A stretch of DNA of 64,000 nucleotides from Clytia hemisphaerica (GCA_902728285.1 CACVBU010000378.1:124001-188000); one strand, 5' to 3'. Positions 1-11,362 are shown, counted from the stretch's first letter. The notes: generated from the sequence alone by a model not told the origin. Translations and numbers: made by a program.

Positions 1-554
1 GTAATCATTCTCAATTCACGCCCATTAAACGCCCATACTTATTTACAAAAGTCTTGCCTACCCAACATTTTTAATAAATCTATTTACATGATAAGATTGG
101 TAGGCAAGACAAGAAAGTCGAGCTTTTTAAAATGGCTGCCAACCTGCAGAGATAACCAACAAAAAAAAACACAGAAAAACACACACTGGACACTATCAAA
201 ACTTCCTGGATATGTAAGGGTTACTGCAGATCTTTTTTTTTTTTTTAATTCTTATCTTACTTTTTATTTATGAACTATATAGTACTAACTTTTCTAGCAG
301 AAAATGACCAGGCAGGAATAGTCTCAACTCACCAACAGACCAACACAACAAGCAAGTCAAGACAAGATTCAAGAAAGTCCTCAACTCACAGCACAATAAA
401 AAACATGAGATTTTTCTCCTGACTGAGAAAAACCCTTTCCTTTCCAATTTTCTCTTGTTTGCTGGTTATCCTGGGGGGGAAAGTCAGTCTGAGATAACCA
501 ACAAAAAACACAAAAAAGTGCATGCGATGCACACATCAAAACCTATATGTCAAT
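1..554. other. gene-free AT-rich stretch
   Basis: No coding region, RNA gene or clear repeat boundary is visible. The longest open frame here is about 60 codons with no recognisable content. Short homopolymer runs (T run near 233-246, G run near 474-479) are present. Confidence 0.5.
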
Positions 555-580
555 CGAGGATTATATCCTAAATAAGAGAA

Positions 581-1070
581 TACCGTGAGTGGTCCTAAAT
601 CCAACAATCCGACAGCCCTGCCTAAATCCGATGGGGTGTTTCAAAGATACAAACTAAAATAAAAACAAACCTTTCGCTGTGACACAATGAAGATTACCAA
701 AGTGTCAACTAAACTGAGAGATTTGATACACTGAACCAATTGAACCAAAGCATTATGCTTCTTATACAAAACATAATTTTTTATTACAAAATTGTTAACA
801 TTTCAAACACGAGCAACAGATTCAGAATAATAGAAGTAATTATTTTTACAACTCACACTTTTTTTATCACATTAATTGACATCTTGACATTTTAGTCATC
901 TTGTTAGATGTTTTGTTTCGAGAGTTCTTGCAATATAGTTTATTGTTCAACTTGGAGAGGGAATGTTTGTAAACATAGAATTTTTTTTCTTATCAATTAT
1001 TTGGGGGGTCGGATTTAAGCAGGACTGTCGGATTTAAGCAGGACTGTCGGATTTAGGACCACTCACGGTA
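581..1070. mobile_element. MITE with TA-flanked terminal inverted repeats
   Basis: The ends are inverted copies of CCGTGAGTGGTCCTAAATCC, flanked on both sides by TA, as in Tc1/mariner-type insertions. The right end carries two and a half direct copies of a short unit containing GTCGGATTTAAGCAGGACT; a related diverged unit is at the left end. The element is about 490 bp and non-coding, so it would be non-autonomous. Confidence 0.7.
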
Positions 1071-1085
1071 CCCAAGTTATAGGAT

Positions 1086-2093
1086 TACCTTATTTAGGAG
1101 ATTTTCAGTCTCTTACTGTAGAATCGTCTAATATTGACATGCGTCTTCTAATTTCGACACCGGATCTGTAAAATAATCAAAACAAACCTTGAATGAAATT
1201 CATAGTATCATTCTTATCGAACAAGTTCATCCATCAAACTAGAAGTTCAATAAACATTGCAATCCTTTCAATAAAAAAAAACAACCAAATTATAAGCAGT
1301 TTCACACAACACATGAAACGCATGCAAACTTCCTCGTAACTTTCTCGTGCTCATCATTACAATTTTACAACTTTATTACGCTTCAAGTCATAATTTGCGC
1401 CCTTAGTCGACCTGGTTTCCCCATCCTCATTGTTTATAGACCTTTTTTCAAAGAGGACGTCCTGTTGAATAATTATGTAGTCCAGCCATAAAAACAATGA
1501 TAGAGCCATGCATAATTAATGTATCATGCATATTGTAATAATTATGCATGGTTTTATCATTGTTTTTCTGCTGGACTACATAATTATTCAACAGGGTGGC
1601 CTCTTTGAAAAAAGGTCTATTGCAAGCACGCTCTAGGCACTAAGAGGTCGCGTTAAACTTCTAGGCGCCGCACCGACCTAGCACACCTGGTCCCTTTTCA
1701 AATTCATAAGGAAACCGGGTTCTTTTAATTATTTTCAGTTCACGGTAAAAAGGTCTACTAAAAAATTCCTCGCGTTCAAAAATGATGTTGTGATTTGGGC
1801 ATCTTCCTTGAAAGCATGCTAATTAGTTTTTTAGTGATTACTACATCGTTAAAGTTTTCTTTTCAAATATAAGTAATAACACTTCACATTTCTCATATTA
1901 TATTAACAATCTGTGATGTGATAGGGAGAGTACAATTTAGTGATTCATTGATAACTTTGGTATGTATTTGTTTATGTTTGATTTTTTATTTCGAAGACCA
2001 GCCTACAGCTATGTCGAAATTAGAAGACGCATGTCGATATTAGACGATCCTACGGTAAGAGAACGTTACCTAAACTAGGAGAATTCTGTACGT
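1086..2093. mobile_element. about 1-kb inverted-repeat element
   Basis: The segment at about 1111-1162 reappears inverted at about 2008-2062 with few mismatches; both contain the motif GACATGCGTCTTCTAATTTC or its complement. Outer ends share weaker TAGGAG/CTCCTA similarity, so the limits are approximate. It contains no coding sequence and hosts the hairpin element at 1437-1619. Confidence 0.55.
1437..1619. mobile_element. hairpin MITE nested in the larger element
   Basis: Two arms of about 80 bp are nearly perfect reverse complements (1437-1517 against 1540-1619), starting TAGACCTTTTTTCAAAGAGG. The terminal TA dinucleotides suggest a TA target site. Mismatches are few, so it may be a relatively recent copy. 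Confidence 0.7.
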
Positions 2094-2681
2094 TTCACCA
2101 ATTTATTTCAGAGCAGACTATTTGCGCAATATGAAAATAAGATCACGTGATCAGATTCCGATGACCCAAAATCAAAATAAAATACCTTTTAATTTTTTTC
2201 AAACTTCGAAAAAACATAAATAGCCTCATTTGCATGTGTTGACGTAATTTTTAAAATAATGAAGAAGCATCCTCGACCTTCAAAACGCGTTTTATAGTGT
2301 CCTAGTAGGTTGGTTCCCCCCTAGAAAATGGAAAAAAATCCCTCTCCCCCCCCTTTTAAATCCCCCCCCCCTGAGATTTGAAAATAAATCCCCCCCCCCT
2401 AGAAATTTTTTCTTCAATTTTTGCTCTTGAAAAATTGAAAAAAAAGTTTCCACAGAGTGAAATGAAAAGTTAAAAATGAACTGCTAGTGAAAGATAACTT
2501 CTAATCAATTTATTTACAAAGCGCATAGTGTGCAAGGGGGTTCCAGGTCCCACCTGAAAATTCAGGTCCCACCTTATCCTAAAATTCCCACCTTCAGCCC
2601 AGACTCCCAGATCCCAGCTAAAAACAAAAAAAATATACTAATTCGAGGAACAAAACAAAACTTCTTTACCATAATATGAAG

Positions 2682-2712
2682 ATATGATATGGTATGATAT
2701 GATATGATATGA
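2682..2712. repeat. GATAT microsatellite
   Basis: Consecutive ATGAT/ATATG five-base units are seen, with one variant unit (GGTAT). Confidence 0.7.
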
Positions 2713-2809
2713 CCTACATTTGGTGTTAGAACAGGGGGGGGTCCATGTACAATACAGCGGCATGTATCAGTACTTTGTAGCAAATTTCGATTTTAAACAC
2801 CCCCCACCC

Positions 2810-3370
2810 CTATAGTACAAAATGTACAAAATACTAGCCAGCAAACTCCCAAAAACACCCCAACACCCGCTATATTTTACAATATACTATCCAGTACTAT
2901 CCAGCAAACTCACAAATACACCCTGACACCCCCTGTATAATACTATCAAGTAAACTGCCAAATATACCCCAACACACCCTTACATAGTACAATATACTAT
3001 CCAGAAAACTAACAAATATACCCTTACACCTCTTCATAAAATAAAAATTTTAAGCCAAAAAAATTGAAACTTTGGGGCAAGTTTTTTATTCTTCCCATAA
3101 AAAAAATTTCAAAAAATTTTGTCGAAAATTGACAAAAACAATTGAGAATTTTGAAAGATTTCCGGCGAAAATCTGAAATAAATTACAATTTGATTTGATT
3201 TTGGCTTTTTAGTACACAAATACTAAGCAGAAAATCCGAAATTTGACCCTGACACCCCTGTATAGTACATGTATACTAAACAGCAAATCAGAAATTTGAC
3301 CCTGATACCCCCATGTATAGTGCACAAGTACTAAACAGCAAAATTTTTTTGAAAACACCCACCCACCCCA
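2810..3370. repeat. diverged minisatellite
   Basis: A unit of about 60-75 bp containing TAGTACAATATACTATCCAG and CACCCTGACACCCCC-type blocks is repeated with drift, interrupted at about 3045-3205 by unrelated AT-rich sequence. The copies are unequal, so this is an old array. Confidence 0.5.
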
Positions 3371-3407
3371 TGATGCATGCCGCTTTTTTGTACATGGACC
3401 CTACCCT

Positions 3408-3793
3408 GGGTAGAAACCAATCAAGTAGTCAGACGGCTTAGAAGTAAGTGTGAGTCGTTAGATATAAGTTTGGCATGAAATTATGGCTAATCCTCGAATA
3501 AGAAGTTTTGGGGAAAATTTGTCCCGATAACTACAATATTAGTATAAATAAGTGAGGATTCGCCTACAACCATAACTGAAGGGAGGGAGGGAGGTAAAAT
3601 ATCTCATCCTGTCAGCTTTCAGTTAGAGTGTCGACTTGAACAGGGAGATGTGATGGCCATTTTGAACATGACGTCACATGGCTATTAGCAAAGTAGACTC
3701 AGTTGGCGGAGGGCAGCCACCCAGCCATTCGAATACTGTATATAGCGCTTTTCAAACAAAAGTTAAACCGCAATTTAACCTGTGTTAAATCCA
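3408..3793 (+). repeat. dispersed ~390-bp repeat, copy 1
   Basis: This segment is about 90 per cent identical by eye to 20425-20816 in the same orientation. It begins GGTAGAAACCAATCAAGTAG and ends near the GTTAAATCC motif. It contains a GGGAGGGAGGGAGG block and a TGACGTCAC palindrome. No tRNA-like A or B box is convincing and no open frame is present. Confidence 0.7.
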
Positions 3794-4458
3794 AAATATA
3801 TTAATATGTCTATTATATACATTTATGGAATATATAAAAAAAATATATCATAAAGTCATAAAATCTGAAAATAAGAAATTTTACTTTAACTTTTTCCAAA
3901 ACACCCAAAGTCCCACCTAAAGAAATTAACTCCCACCTTAACTTGTTTCTCCCACCTAAAACCTGGAAAACCCCAAATCCCACCTGAAAATTTTCGACCC
4001 AATTCAGCAAACCCCCCCCCCCACTATTCTGGGGGGGTGCACACTATGAAAGCGATAGGCCTATCGATAGTTTAGACAAAGTTAGCTCTACAGAGAGTAG
4101 AAAAAATATTTTTCCACAGTATAGAAAAAAATAATGTCCCCAGATTTTTTCTCCCCCCTAGACTTTTTGGGGCCATTTTTTCTCCCCCCTCCCTTTTGAT
4201 TACCCCCCCCCCCCTAGATTTTTGAAAACCATTTTGCCCCCCCCCCTTTTCCTATTTTCTGAAAAGAAAATCCCCCCCTTTTAAAAGGGGGGGGACACTA
4301 TGACCCTCTTATTTAGGAGAGACAAGAGCAACTCACTTTCTGTGTGACCTGCGTTTTGACCGCGCTTAAACGCGTTTCTTAAATATGACCCGATCTATAT
4401 GTTTACTTTTCACGAAATTCTCATGATGTAGATCCGCCTTTAGATTGATAGACCCTAA

Positions 4459-4998
4459 GGGGCCGTCGACAAACAATTTTCCTTTTTTTTAACGGCTTCT
4501 GGCCGTAAGGGGTGGGAGGGGGTCACTGCAATGCCGTTAAAAAAAGTTGAAAAAAAGGGAAGTCTCTCTTACAAATTTCATCAGTCCAAAAAGTAGAAAC
4601 ATGTAAAGAAAGGCCAAAGCAACCACACGACATTTATCTTATTCCCGATCAGTGATCACTAATTAATGCTTTGACGAGAAAAATGACTGGTCACGTGACG
4701 AAAGTCAGCAATTTTTCTCTCCGCTTCAGTTGACTCCTTGCTCCACCCAACCCGCCCTGACTTGCTGCGGGGCTTGGAGTTTCAAAATTGAAAGGTCACG
4801 GCTCAAAACCACATGTTTATTCCGTGCGAAAAGAAGATCTTTGAGGATTACGAATCGAAAGAACATGGCGGCCATTGACCGGTGATAGTATTTACTTTTG
4901 AAGAATTTTTTTGGCCGCTAAGTCATAGGGAGGAGGGGGTCTGAACCTTAACGACCTCAGGCTGTTAAAAAAAAGGAAAGTCGTTTGTCAACGACCCC
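4459..4998. mobile_element. MITE flanked by TAA
   Basis: The left end GGGGCCGTCGACAAACAATT and the right end, read on the other strand, share about 35 bp with a few mismatches. Both ends are flanked by TAA (4456-4458 and 4999-5001), which may be the target duplication. The interior is non-coding. Confidence 0.65.
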
Positions 4999-5223
4999 TA
5001 ACCATCCTAGGTCCACGAGACATAAGGAGAACTTGACCAAATTTAGCTAGAAGGGAGAAAAAACGCGCGGAGTCGATCTATGAAGTTCAAAACTTGTGCA
5101 ACATGATAGGAAAGTCAAAAATTAACAAAGAAAGAAAAGTCTCCTAGTTAAGAGAAAGAAATCTCCTACTTAAGAGACCTTCTCTTAAATAGAGTATATC
5201 TCTTATTTAGGGTATAAACCTCG

Positions 5224-6479
5224 ACTGTATGTTATGTTTCACTACTGCAGGACTTCTTTTTTTTTCATTCCAAAATTTGCCTGTAACAGGGGGCGGGCGA
5301 CACAGGATTTCCGAGGGCAAAAGTTTTCACCAAAATTTGAAATTTCCAAGGCGAGAGAAGAAAATGTATGAATTTCCAAGGCAATTGAATTAAAAAAGGC
5401 AAAAAAGAGTGGAATTTCCGATGCATTTTGCAAAAGTACATGGATTTTTATCGGAATTTCTGACCACCACTGGAAAAGAAAAATTATTTCCAAGGCTAGA
5501 AAAAATCAAAAAATGCACGTCGTCCGACGGAGGGGGGGGTAACACACCAAATTAAGCGAACTTTGTCAAACTTTAGTTAATCGAACTACAAAAGTTTGAT
5601 TAAATTTTCATATTGCCCAGGACTTGCAATTTAATTGCTTCAGTTACGTTTGACGATTGTATTTGATTATGTTCGATTACCAGTTTCCAGAGTGTGGCAT
5701 GTTTGTTCGAGATCTTGAATACACAACTCGGAATAATTTAAGTGCAGGTGCAAAATTCGAGCTTTTCAGGTGCAAGCTCAAACAGTTTTTTAACCTCAAA
5801 TGCAGAGTTCAGCTTTTTTTTCTTCAAATGCAGCTAATTTCAGCAATTCTTTGCTGCCTTTTTTGGTCAAACTTTTGAGATATTATAGGTGCACCTTGTT
5901 CGGACTAAAATTTATCAGGTACGTTCTTCCAGTGCAGACAGTCTAAACTCCTATATCAGTATTAGCAAGTCCAGGCTAGAAACTAGGCTAGTCTTACCTC
6001 TTTTATATTTCCCTTGACACAACACATTGACAAGTAATCCCTGAGAGAAGTTTATATCAAAATCTGCAACAAAAACGAAAGTTATCTCCTCTACTGATTG
6101 CTTCCGGGTGCTATTTCGCAGCTGTTCATCAAATTTCCACTAATGAGGTTGCCGCATTTCAAACTGCCCTTCTTTTTGGCACCCATGGCCTTTCAGTGCC
6201 TTGCACAACGGACCGCTGTAAAATCTCACCCTTCATATATTTGTTTCAATATGTGATATGTGACTTAGGTTTTTCCTCATCTTCAATTTACTGAAGAAAG
6301 CAGGAATTTGATCTGAGAGTTAGATTGTCAACAAAGTGCAGTAAAAAATCATTGAATAAATAAGAAGAACTTTAAAATCTTAAATATTTTCATTTTGAAG
6401 AATAGGTGCAAAAAAGTGAAACATAGAAAAGTTTCATTTTTCATTGCATTAATCGGAATGGCAGATTTGGAAAATTTTC
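5224..6479. other. gene-free stretch
   Basis: Only short open frames (up to 83 codons) with no recognisable domain occur. A G run lies near 5531-5539. I see no repeat boundaries. Confidence 0.5.
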
Positions 6480-7312
6480 TACCGGGTGCGCCACAAAAAA
6501 GTTTCTCTCTTTAAAACTAATTTACTCAAAATCTAAAAATTTTAAAAGAAACATTCCTATTTCATTGGAATAAAGAAAAATAAACTTAAATTTTGATGGG
6601 TCATTTATTAAATTCGATTCATTAGATCAAAAGTTATGCTCAATTGAATAAAAAAGTTACTTTCGGAAAGTGCTCAAAAACGTTAAAAATCGACCTATCA
6701 AATTAAACAGAAGCATAATTACATGATACATCAGTATTTTCGTTTCAGTCATTAAAAATGATAATTAGCTGTCTAAAGGACCTTTTGTTATATAAAGAAA
6801 GGTTGAATTTCAATGAAAGGAAGAAAATTCGTCGAAAAAGGCAAAAAAATCTGGTAAAATTCATAAAAATACATCATTTATGGGTTTCGAGGTAGATTCA
6901 GCCTTACATAGACTTTTTCCAGTCTACAACCAAAAGTCTGAGGGAAATTTCCTTAATAATAAATTAAATTAATTTTGAAGATTTTAAACCCTTTTGACCC
7001 TTCAGTTTCTAAATTTATGCGTTTAGTTACTGAAAAATGCTGTAAATCATGTAAAGACTGGCTTGCGATTGCCAAATTTAAAATAAAATTTTGATAGGTC
7101 GATTTTTAACGTTTTTGAGCACTTTCCGAAAGTAACTTTTTTATTCAATTGAGCATAACTTTTGATCTAATTAATCGAATTTAATAAATGACCTATCAAA
7201 ATTTAAGTTTATCTTTCTTCTTTCCAATGGAATAGGTACGGTTCTTTTAAAATTTTCAGACTTCGAGAAAATCAGTTTTAAAGAGAGAAACTTTTTTGTG
7301 GCACACCCGGTA
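6480..7312. mobile_element. 833-bp TIR element, family member 1
   Basis: Inverted repeats of about 230 bp begin CCGGGTGCGCCACAAAAAAG, and TA flanks both ends. A second copy of nearly the same length lies at 49440-50273, so this is a genuine family. No transposase is encoded. The long TIRs make it foldback-like. The right end reads CACACCC where the left end complement would give CGCACCC. Confidence 0.8.
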
Positions 7313-8224
7313 TGTTTAGTCTTTTACGCAAACCCCTGTAACTATGGGCGAGCACCCCGTTGTTAAGATGTTGGCTTGAAATAAAAAATGAAACCACTCA
7401 AAACAAAAGAAAAATCAGCCCGTACTCGAAATCCCGTAATCTTGGTATACAAGTTTAAGTCTATACTGGCAGAACTTGGTATTTCCGAATATTTTTTCGA
7501 GTGCAGCCTTTCCATACTCTGCAAGTTGTTTGCTGCAAACAAAAAATTCTCGAAATTTTTTGTCAATATAAAAAAGACTTTAAAATTCTAAGGACAAAAC
7601 ATTAATTTTTGCACTAAGTGAAAAATGTGTTGCAGAAATATTCATTTTTTAGCTTTTTTTGTGAAACCAGTCCGAAAAGCAATCAAAAAATAGGTAGTCT
7701 CCATGACAAATTGTCCCAAAATCTTTTACTACCAGGGTAGTAAAATACCTCTTCCAAGAATCTGGGTGGTGGTATGTAAAAATTCGTAAAAATCCTTTTA
7801 CAGCTCATATATGTCTGAGATTTTACTACCAACCAACCCCTGTATATAGGCATGATAAAACTTAAGACTACAGGATCTGAAAGTGCTGGACCGATTTATT
7901 TTTGTTTTCAGTGGTTTCACTTTTCATTTCCAACCAATATCTTCAACAGGGTGCTCATACAGTAATATTTGTAAAACTTTTCAATGCAAACCAATTAAAA
8001 AAAACTTCCCAAGTTTCAGTTTTTTGCTGCCTTTCTTTGACAAATGTAGCTCTTGCATTAAATTCTCGCTTTCCACAGAGAATTAAAGATAGGAAAATGA
8101 TTAATCTTTAGGATCACTGATTGAAAGAAATAAAGGATGGCGATTATTATAGGGTGACGTTTCAATGGCCATGGGCCAGGGGCCTTGTTTAATGTTGCAG
8201 TCTCATTAATTTTTTAAATTTGAC
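7313..8224. other. gene-free stretch
   Basis: Overlapping open frames of 60-70 codons on both strands near 7363-7591 and 7883-8111 show no recognisable content. Two ACTACC-type motifs at about 7727 and 7821 could be ends of a short repeat. Confidence 0.4.
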
Positions 8225-8396
8225 ATTTTAGATTTTTGAGCAAAACTTTTGAACCAATGAAGTAAAATTAAAAAGTAATACACCCATTCTTAAGTTAGGC
8301 TTTCCTCTGAATGATTCCAAAACAATTGTTGAAAAATCTTTTCTACTGCCTACAATATCAAATCAAAGAGGGTAACTTATTTGTGGCACACCCAGT
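8225..8396. repeat. degenerate end fragment of the CCGGGTGCGCC element
   Basis: The stretch ends TTTGTGGCACACCCAGTA, matching the right terminus of the 6480-7312 element with one change. Upstream it keeps the GAGCAAAACTTTTGA motif of the same arm. The left half is missing. Confidence 0.55.
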
Positions 8397-8750
8397 AGAA
8401 TTGGGAGCAGAGCTGAAGGTTGAAGATATCTTAAATAATGTTAAAAATCTATGCCGTAGGGAAGGTTTTATATCCCTCTTGAAAAGCATTTTGCCTGCGG
8501 CGCAATAAATTTATTTAGAATTTGCATGCAAAATTTCTTTGATATTTTGCTTTGTGAAAGCCCCCACTTTGCTTCTAGAATTTACCGGGGGCTATTTTCC
8601 TTAGCCCCCCCCCCCTGAAAAATGCTGGGGGATGGACCCCTCTGCACACTGTGAATTTCAATGAAATTTTAATATCGTGAACAGTTTATTTAAAGTAGTT
8701 TAACCATGATCAGTAATGGATACACTTTGCATCTCTGCATCTTCCATTTC

Positions 8751-8752
8751 AG
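8751..8752 (+). other. splice-acceptor-like AG upstream of TRAPPC2
   Basis: A pyrimidine-rich tract (CATCTTCCATTTCAG) ends 48 bases before the TRAPPC2 ATG. It could be the acceptor of a 5'-UTR intron or of a spliced leader. No start codon lies between it and position 8801. Confidence 0.45.
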
Positions 8753-8800
8753 TATTAAAACATATCAGATGTAATCAAGCTTTGAATCCTTACTGAGAGT

Positions 8801-9241
8801 ATGTCTGGTATATACTATTTTGTGATTGTGGGGAAAGATGATAATCCCATATTTGAGGCTGAATTTACACAAGGAAAAACAACTGTCCTTGAGCCTCAAC
8901 TTAAAGGAAAAGATGATCATAGACACTTGAATCAGTTTATTTTACATGGAGCTTTAGATTTGGTTGAAGAAGTTATGTGGACAACCAATAATATGTACTT
9001 GAAGAACGTTGATAAATTCAATGAATGGCTTGTTTCTGCTTTTGTAACAGCCAGTGGTGCTAAATTTATGATGCTTCATGATATACGGAATGATGATGGT
9101 ATCAAGAATTTTTTTCAAGAATGTTATGAAATGTATGCTAAATTGACAATGAATCCCTTTTACGAGTATAATACTCAAATAAAGTCAAGTGTATTTGAAC
9201 GAAAAGTTCAGACTTTTGGGAAAAAATATTTATCTGTCTAA
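8801..9241 (+). CDS. TRAPPC2: TRAPPC2 / sedlin, TRAPP complex subunit
   Basis: This intronless frame encodes 146 aa that align end to end with sedlin, a small core subunit of the TRAPP tethering complexes acting in ER-to-Golgi traffic (vertebrate orthologues are about 140 aa). Family landmarks include the start [21 protein letters not shown] (about residues 39-48), [32 protein letters not shown] and DGIKNFF, and the C-terminal FERKVQ..GKK. The longin-like fold is therefore complete. It differs from vertebrates by a few extra residues near 26-37 (between QGKTT and GKDDH). The ATG is chosen because residue 1 matches the family start. The nearest same-strand neighbour is TMEM70, 1.0 kb downstream. 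Loss of introns could mean an old retrocopy, but the frame is intact and conserved. I am very sure of the identity. Confidence 0.97.
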   Translation: MSGIYYFVIVGKDDNPIFEAEFTQGKTTVLEPQLKGKDDHRHLNQFILHGALDLVEEVMWTTNNMYLKNVDKFNEWLVSAFVTASGAKFMMLHDIRNDDGIKNFFQECYEMYAKLTMNPFYEYNTQIKSSVFERKVQTFGKKYLSV

Positions 9242-9691
9242 AGTTAAAAATGCCACATATATACATATACGTAACTATTGATAGTTTTAATAAGTTGCAT
9301 TTTTATCCTAGGATAATCACTCTTGTTTTCAATCTTATTCGCTGTAACGAAACTGTCAAGGTATGAGTAGGTTTAATTAATGCTGTAGGACAACAGTGTT
9401 CCAGGGCAGACAAATATTTAAAGAAAATATTTTGAAATGATATTAGGGTAAAATGACTAAAAACAAAATTTTTTGTCTAATTTACCTTTTATTTGCATCG
9501 AAATCAAATTAGAATATAATTTTGTAAGCTTTATTTTTTTTATTGTTTTATTTTTGGTATTTTGGAATTCAACATGTGACAATGTTTTATTTGTTCACTA
9601 TTTACCACCTGTTACCACAGATATTTAAACTGCTTTTACGACCCTGTATCTCTAAGGTCTTTATTTTGTTAAGTTAAAGGTTTTGTTTTTA

Positions 9692-9697
9692 AATAAA
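9692..9697 (+). other. polyadenylation signal candidate for TRAPPC2
   Basis: A canonical AATAAA lies about 450 bp after the TRAPPC2 stop and before TMEM70, followed by T-rich sequence. A second AATAAA follows near 9965. Confidence 0.4.
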
Positions 9698-10020
9698 AGT
9701 GATATCATTTGCTTACTCATCAATTTTAATTCACAAGCTTTTTCGCACTAGATTGACACAGATGTAGAGCAAGATGGGTCAGAAAGAGGAAAAGAAAAAC
9801 ATTTTTTTGCAAATATCAGCATTATAACAATAAGCAAACGCTGTCCAGATTATGACAGATTTTTTGTTTGATATGAAATGAGAACACTATATGTAAAGAC
9901 AAAACTTTTAACTTTTGGTTGCAGAATACTGTGTATACTTTTTTTCTCTTCTCTTAGGTTCCAAATAAATAAGGCAAGGGCCTACTCTTTGACAACTGAA
10001 AATATTCTTAAAAATTAATA

Positions 10021-10095
10021 AACGGGGGTCCTAATAAGGTCCTGGGGTCCTAATAAGGTCCGGGGGGTCATACTAAGGTCTGGGGGGTGGAAAAT
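10021..10095 (+). repeat. short GGGTCCTAATAAGGTCC tandem repeat
   Basis: Three diverging copies of about 20 bp are followed by a GGGTGGAAAATTTTCG block. The same block recurs near 36747 after a G run, suggesting a dispersed low-complexity repeat. Confidence 0.55.
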
Positions 10096-10250
10096 TTTCG
10101 AAAAATTAACAAGCAGGGAGCCCATTTATTTGGAATCTAAGAGTGCATGCCTTAAGTTATACAGTGTTTTCCTTTTTCGAAAGCCTTTTTGAGAATTTTG
10201 TTTTAAAGTTCGTTGAACACCAGTTTTCTTCATCTGTTTACTAATATTTT

Positions 10251-10252
10251 AG
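10251..10252 (+). other. splice-acceptor-like AG upstream of TMEM70
   Basis: A TTTACTAATATTTTAG tract, with a branch-point-like CTAAT, ends 16 bases before the TMEM70 ATG. This very short distance is typical of a trans-splice or 5'-UTR acceptor. Confidence 0.5.
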
Positions 10253-10268
10253 ATCCATAAAATAAAAA

Positions 10269-10916
10269 ATGTCTTTATTACAAAGACTTGTCTCCAAAGC
10301 ATCGTGTACACAACTTACACATCTCTGCAGAATTTCAACAAATACACAGACGCCATTACTGCATAGTAGATTACCACAGATATCTCAAAGGAATGTCTCA
10401 AAAATATTGTTTAGTACAAGTTGTTCTAAACATTGCTCTTCAGGTACACTACCTGTCAAAGATGAAGATTTCAGACTTATATATGAAGGACCATTATCCA
10501 AGAGAATTAAATTTCTAAAGTTATTTTCATTTACAACTGCAACAGTATCTCTTTCAGCACCAGCTGTTATTTTCATGAGTGCTTCTACCTTGGCAACTAT
10601 TGCGAAAGCGATTCTAGCATCAACCGTGGTTGTTATGGGAGTAACAACAACCAGTTTGTTACATTGGTTGACCAGAGTATATGTTTATCGTATGTTTTTC
10701 CACCCAGAAACAAGAACCTTTGCCGCTGAAACTTCCACCATTTTTGGAACCACCAAACGTCATAGGTTTTCTGTTGAAGATATTACTATACCAGAGATTG
10801 AGCATGCTTTTTCCACTTTTGAAGCTAAAGGGAATAGATATTTTTTACATGTTGAACTTAAAGAAGCAGACCAAATTTTGAAATACGTTCGTGAATATAA
10901 TTTAGAAACTTTGTAG
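10269..10916 (+). CDS. TMEM70: TMEM70-like mitochondrial inner-membrane protein
   Basis: An intronless 215-aa frame. The first 55-60 residues are rich in Ser, Thr, Arg and Leu with almost no acids, as expected for a mitochondrial presequence. Then comes the family's IYEGPLSKRIKFLKLFS block (about 71-87), two hydrophobic segments (about 86-106 and 112-132) forming the hairpin of the TMEM70/TMEM186/TMEM223 family, and a matrix-facing tail containing HWLTRVYV and TTKRHRFSVEDI. Known TMEM70 helps assemble the ATP synthase c-ring and its size (about 260 aa in human) is compatible. Its neighbours are TRAPPC2 upstream and OSCP1 only 446 bp downstream on the same strand. Sequence similarity to TMEM70 is clearer than to TMEM186 because of the GP-(S/M)-basic-LK-FS block, but the paralogue assignment is by eye. 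Confidence 0.85.
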   Translation: MSLLQRLVSKASCTQLTHLCRISTNTQTPLLHSRLPQISQRNVSKILFSTSCSKHCSSGTLPVKDEDFRLIYEGPLSKRIKFLKLFSFTTATVSLSAPAVIFMSASTLATIAKAILASTVVVMGVTTTSLLHWLTRVYVYRMFFHPETRTFAAETSTIFGTTKRHRFSVEDITIPEIEHAFSTFEAKGNRYFLHVELKEADQILKYVREYNLETL

Positions 10917-11201
10917 TGTTTTTTAGTTTTTGCTGATTTATTTTTTTGTATAATGAAAAAAAGAGAATGTGAACTTTTTTGTTTAGTTGACGTCTCCTAT
11001 AATAATTGTACCATGTTTCCATTTAGGAAAGCATTCTACCAATCAAGAAAGTTATTTTGAAGGTAACCCCCCTCCCTCCTCTTCAAACTTACCTTTTACA
11101 AGGGTGCTACATACTTTCAATGAAAAAACTAGAGTAAAAAAGACACATCTTTTTCCCTCTTCACACTTCACTCTTTTCTGATTTACAAGATAAATAGTTA
11201 C

Positions 11202-11207
11202 AATAAA
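11202..11207 (+). other. polyadenylation signal candidate for TMEM70
   Basis: AATAAA lies 286 bp after the TMEM70 stop and about 110 bp before the acceptor-like AG that precedes OSCP1, leaving little room for an independent OSCP1 promoter. Confidence 0.35.
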
Positions 11208-11316
11208 TTCATTTAATTTGAAAATGTATTCTTCACCCCTCTTTTTGTATCTTTTTTCCCAAAAGTTTTCTTCCTGTTTTGGATTTAGTACTGATCTTTC
11301 ATATGTTATTAATTTC

Positions 11317-11318
11317 AG
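11317..11318 (+). other. splice-acceptor-like AG upstream of OSCP1
   Basis: The tract TATGTTATTAATTTCAG ends 44 bases before the OSCP1 ATG. It is the third such site in a row in this gene cluster. Confidence 0.45.
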
Positions 11319-11362
11319 TATAAAAAATATACATAAGTACATCAACAATATAAAGATTAAAA

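Larger units (their letters stand above)
2294..4301. mobile_element. polypyrimidine-rich nested inverted-repeat region
   Basis: The ends are ATAGTGTCC (2294) and GGACACTAT (ending 4301), each followed inward by C-rich or G-rich tracts that mirror each other. A second inverted pair, CATAGTGTGCA at 2524 and its complement ending at 4048, lies inside it. Both pairs enclose C-tract sequence and the tandem repeat and dispersed repeat listed below. The TIRs are short, so element limits are uncertain. Confidence 0.45.
555..5223. repeat. nested cluster of inverted-repeat elements
   Basis: The outer limits are two inverted copies of a roughly 24-bp sequence, at 555-578 and 5199-5223, differing at a few bases and both containing the motif CCTAAATAAGAGA or its reverse complement. 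Further copies of the TTATTTAGG-type motif occur at about 1086, 4309 and 5130-5210. Inside are several smaller elements nested in one another (listed separately). No transposase frame survives. That the whole is one large element is an inference; only the inverted ends are seen directly. Confidence 0.4.
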
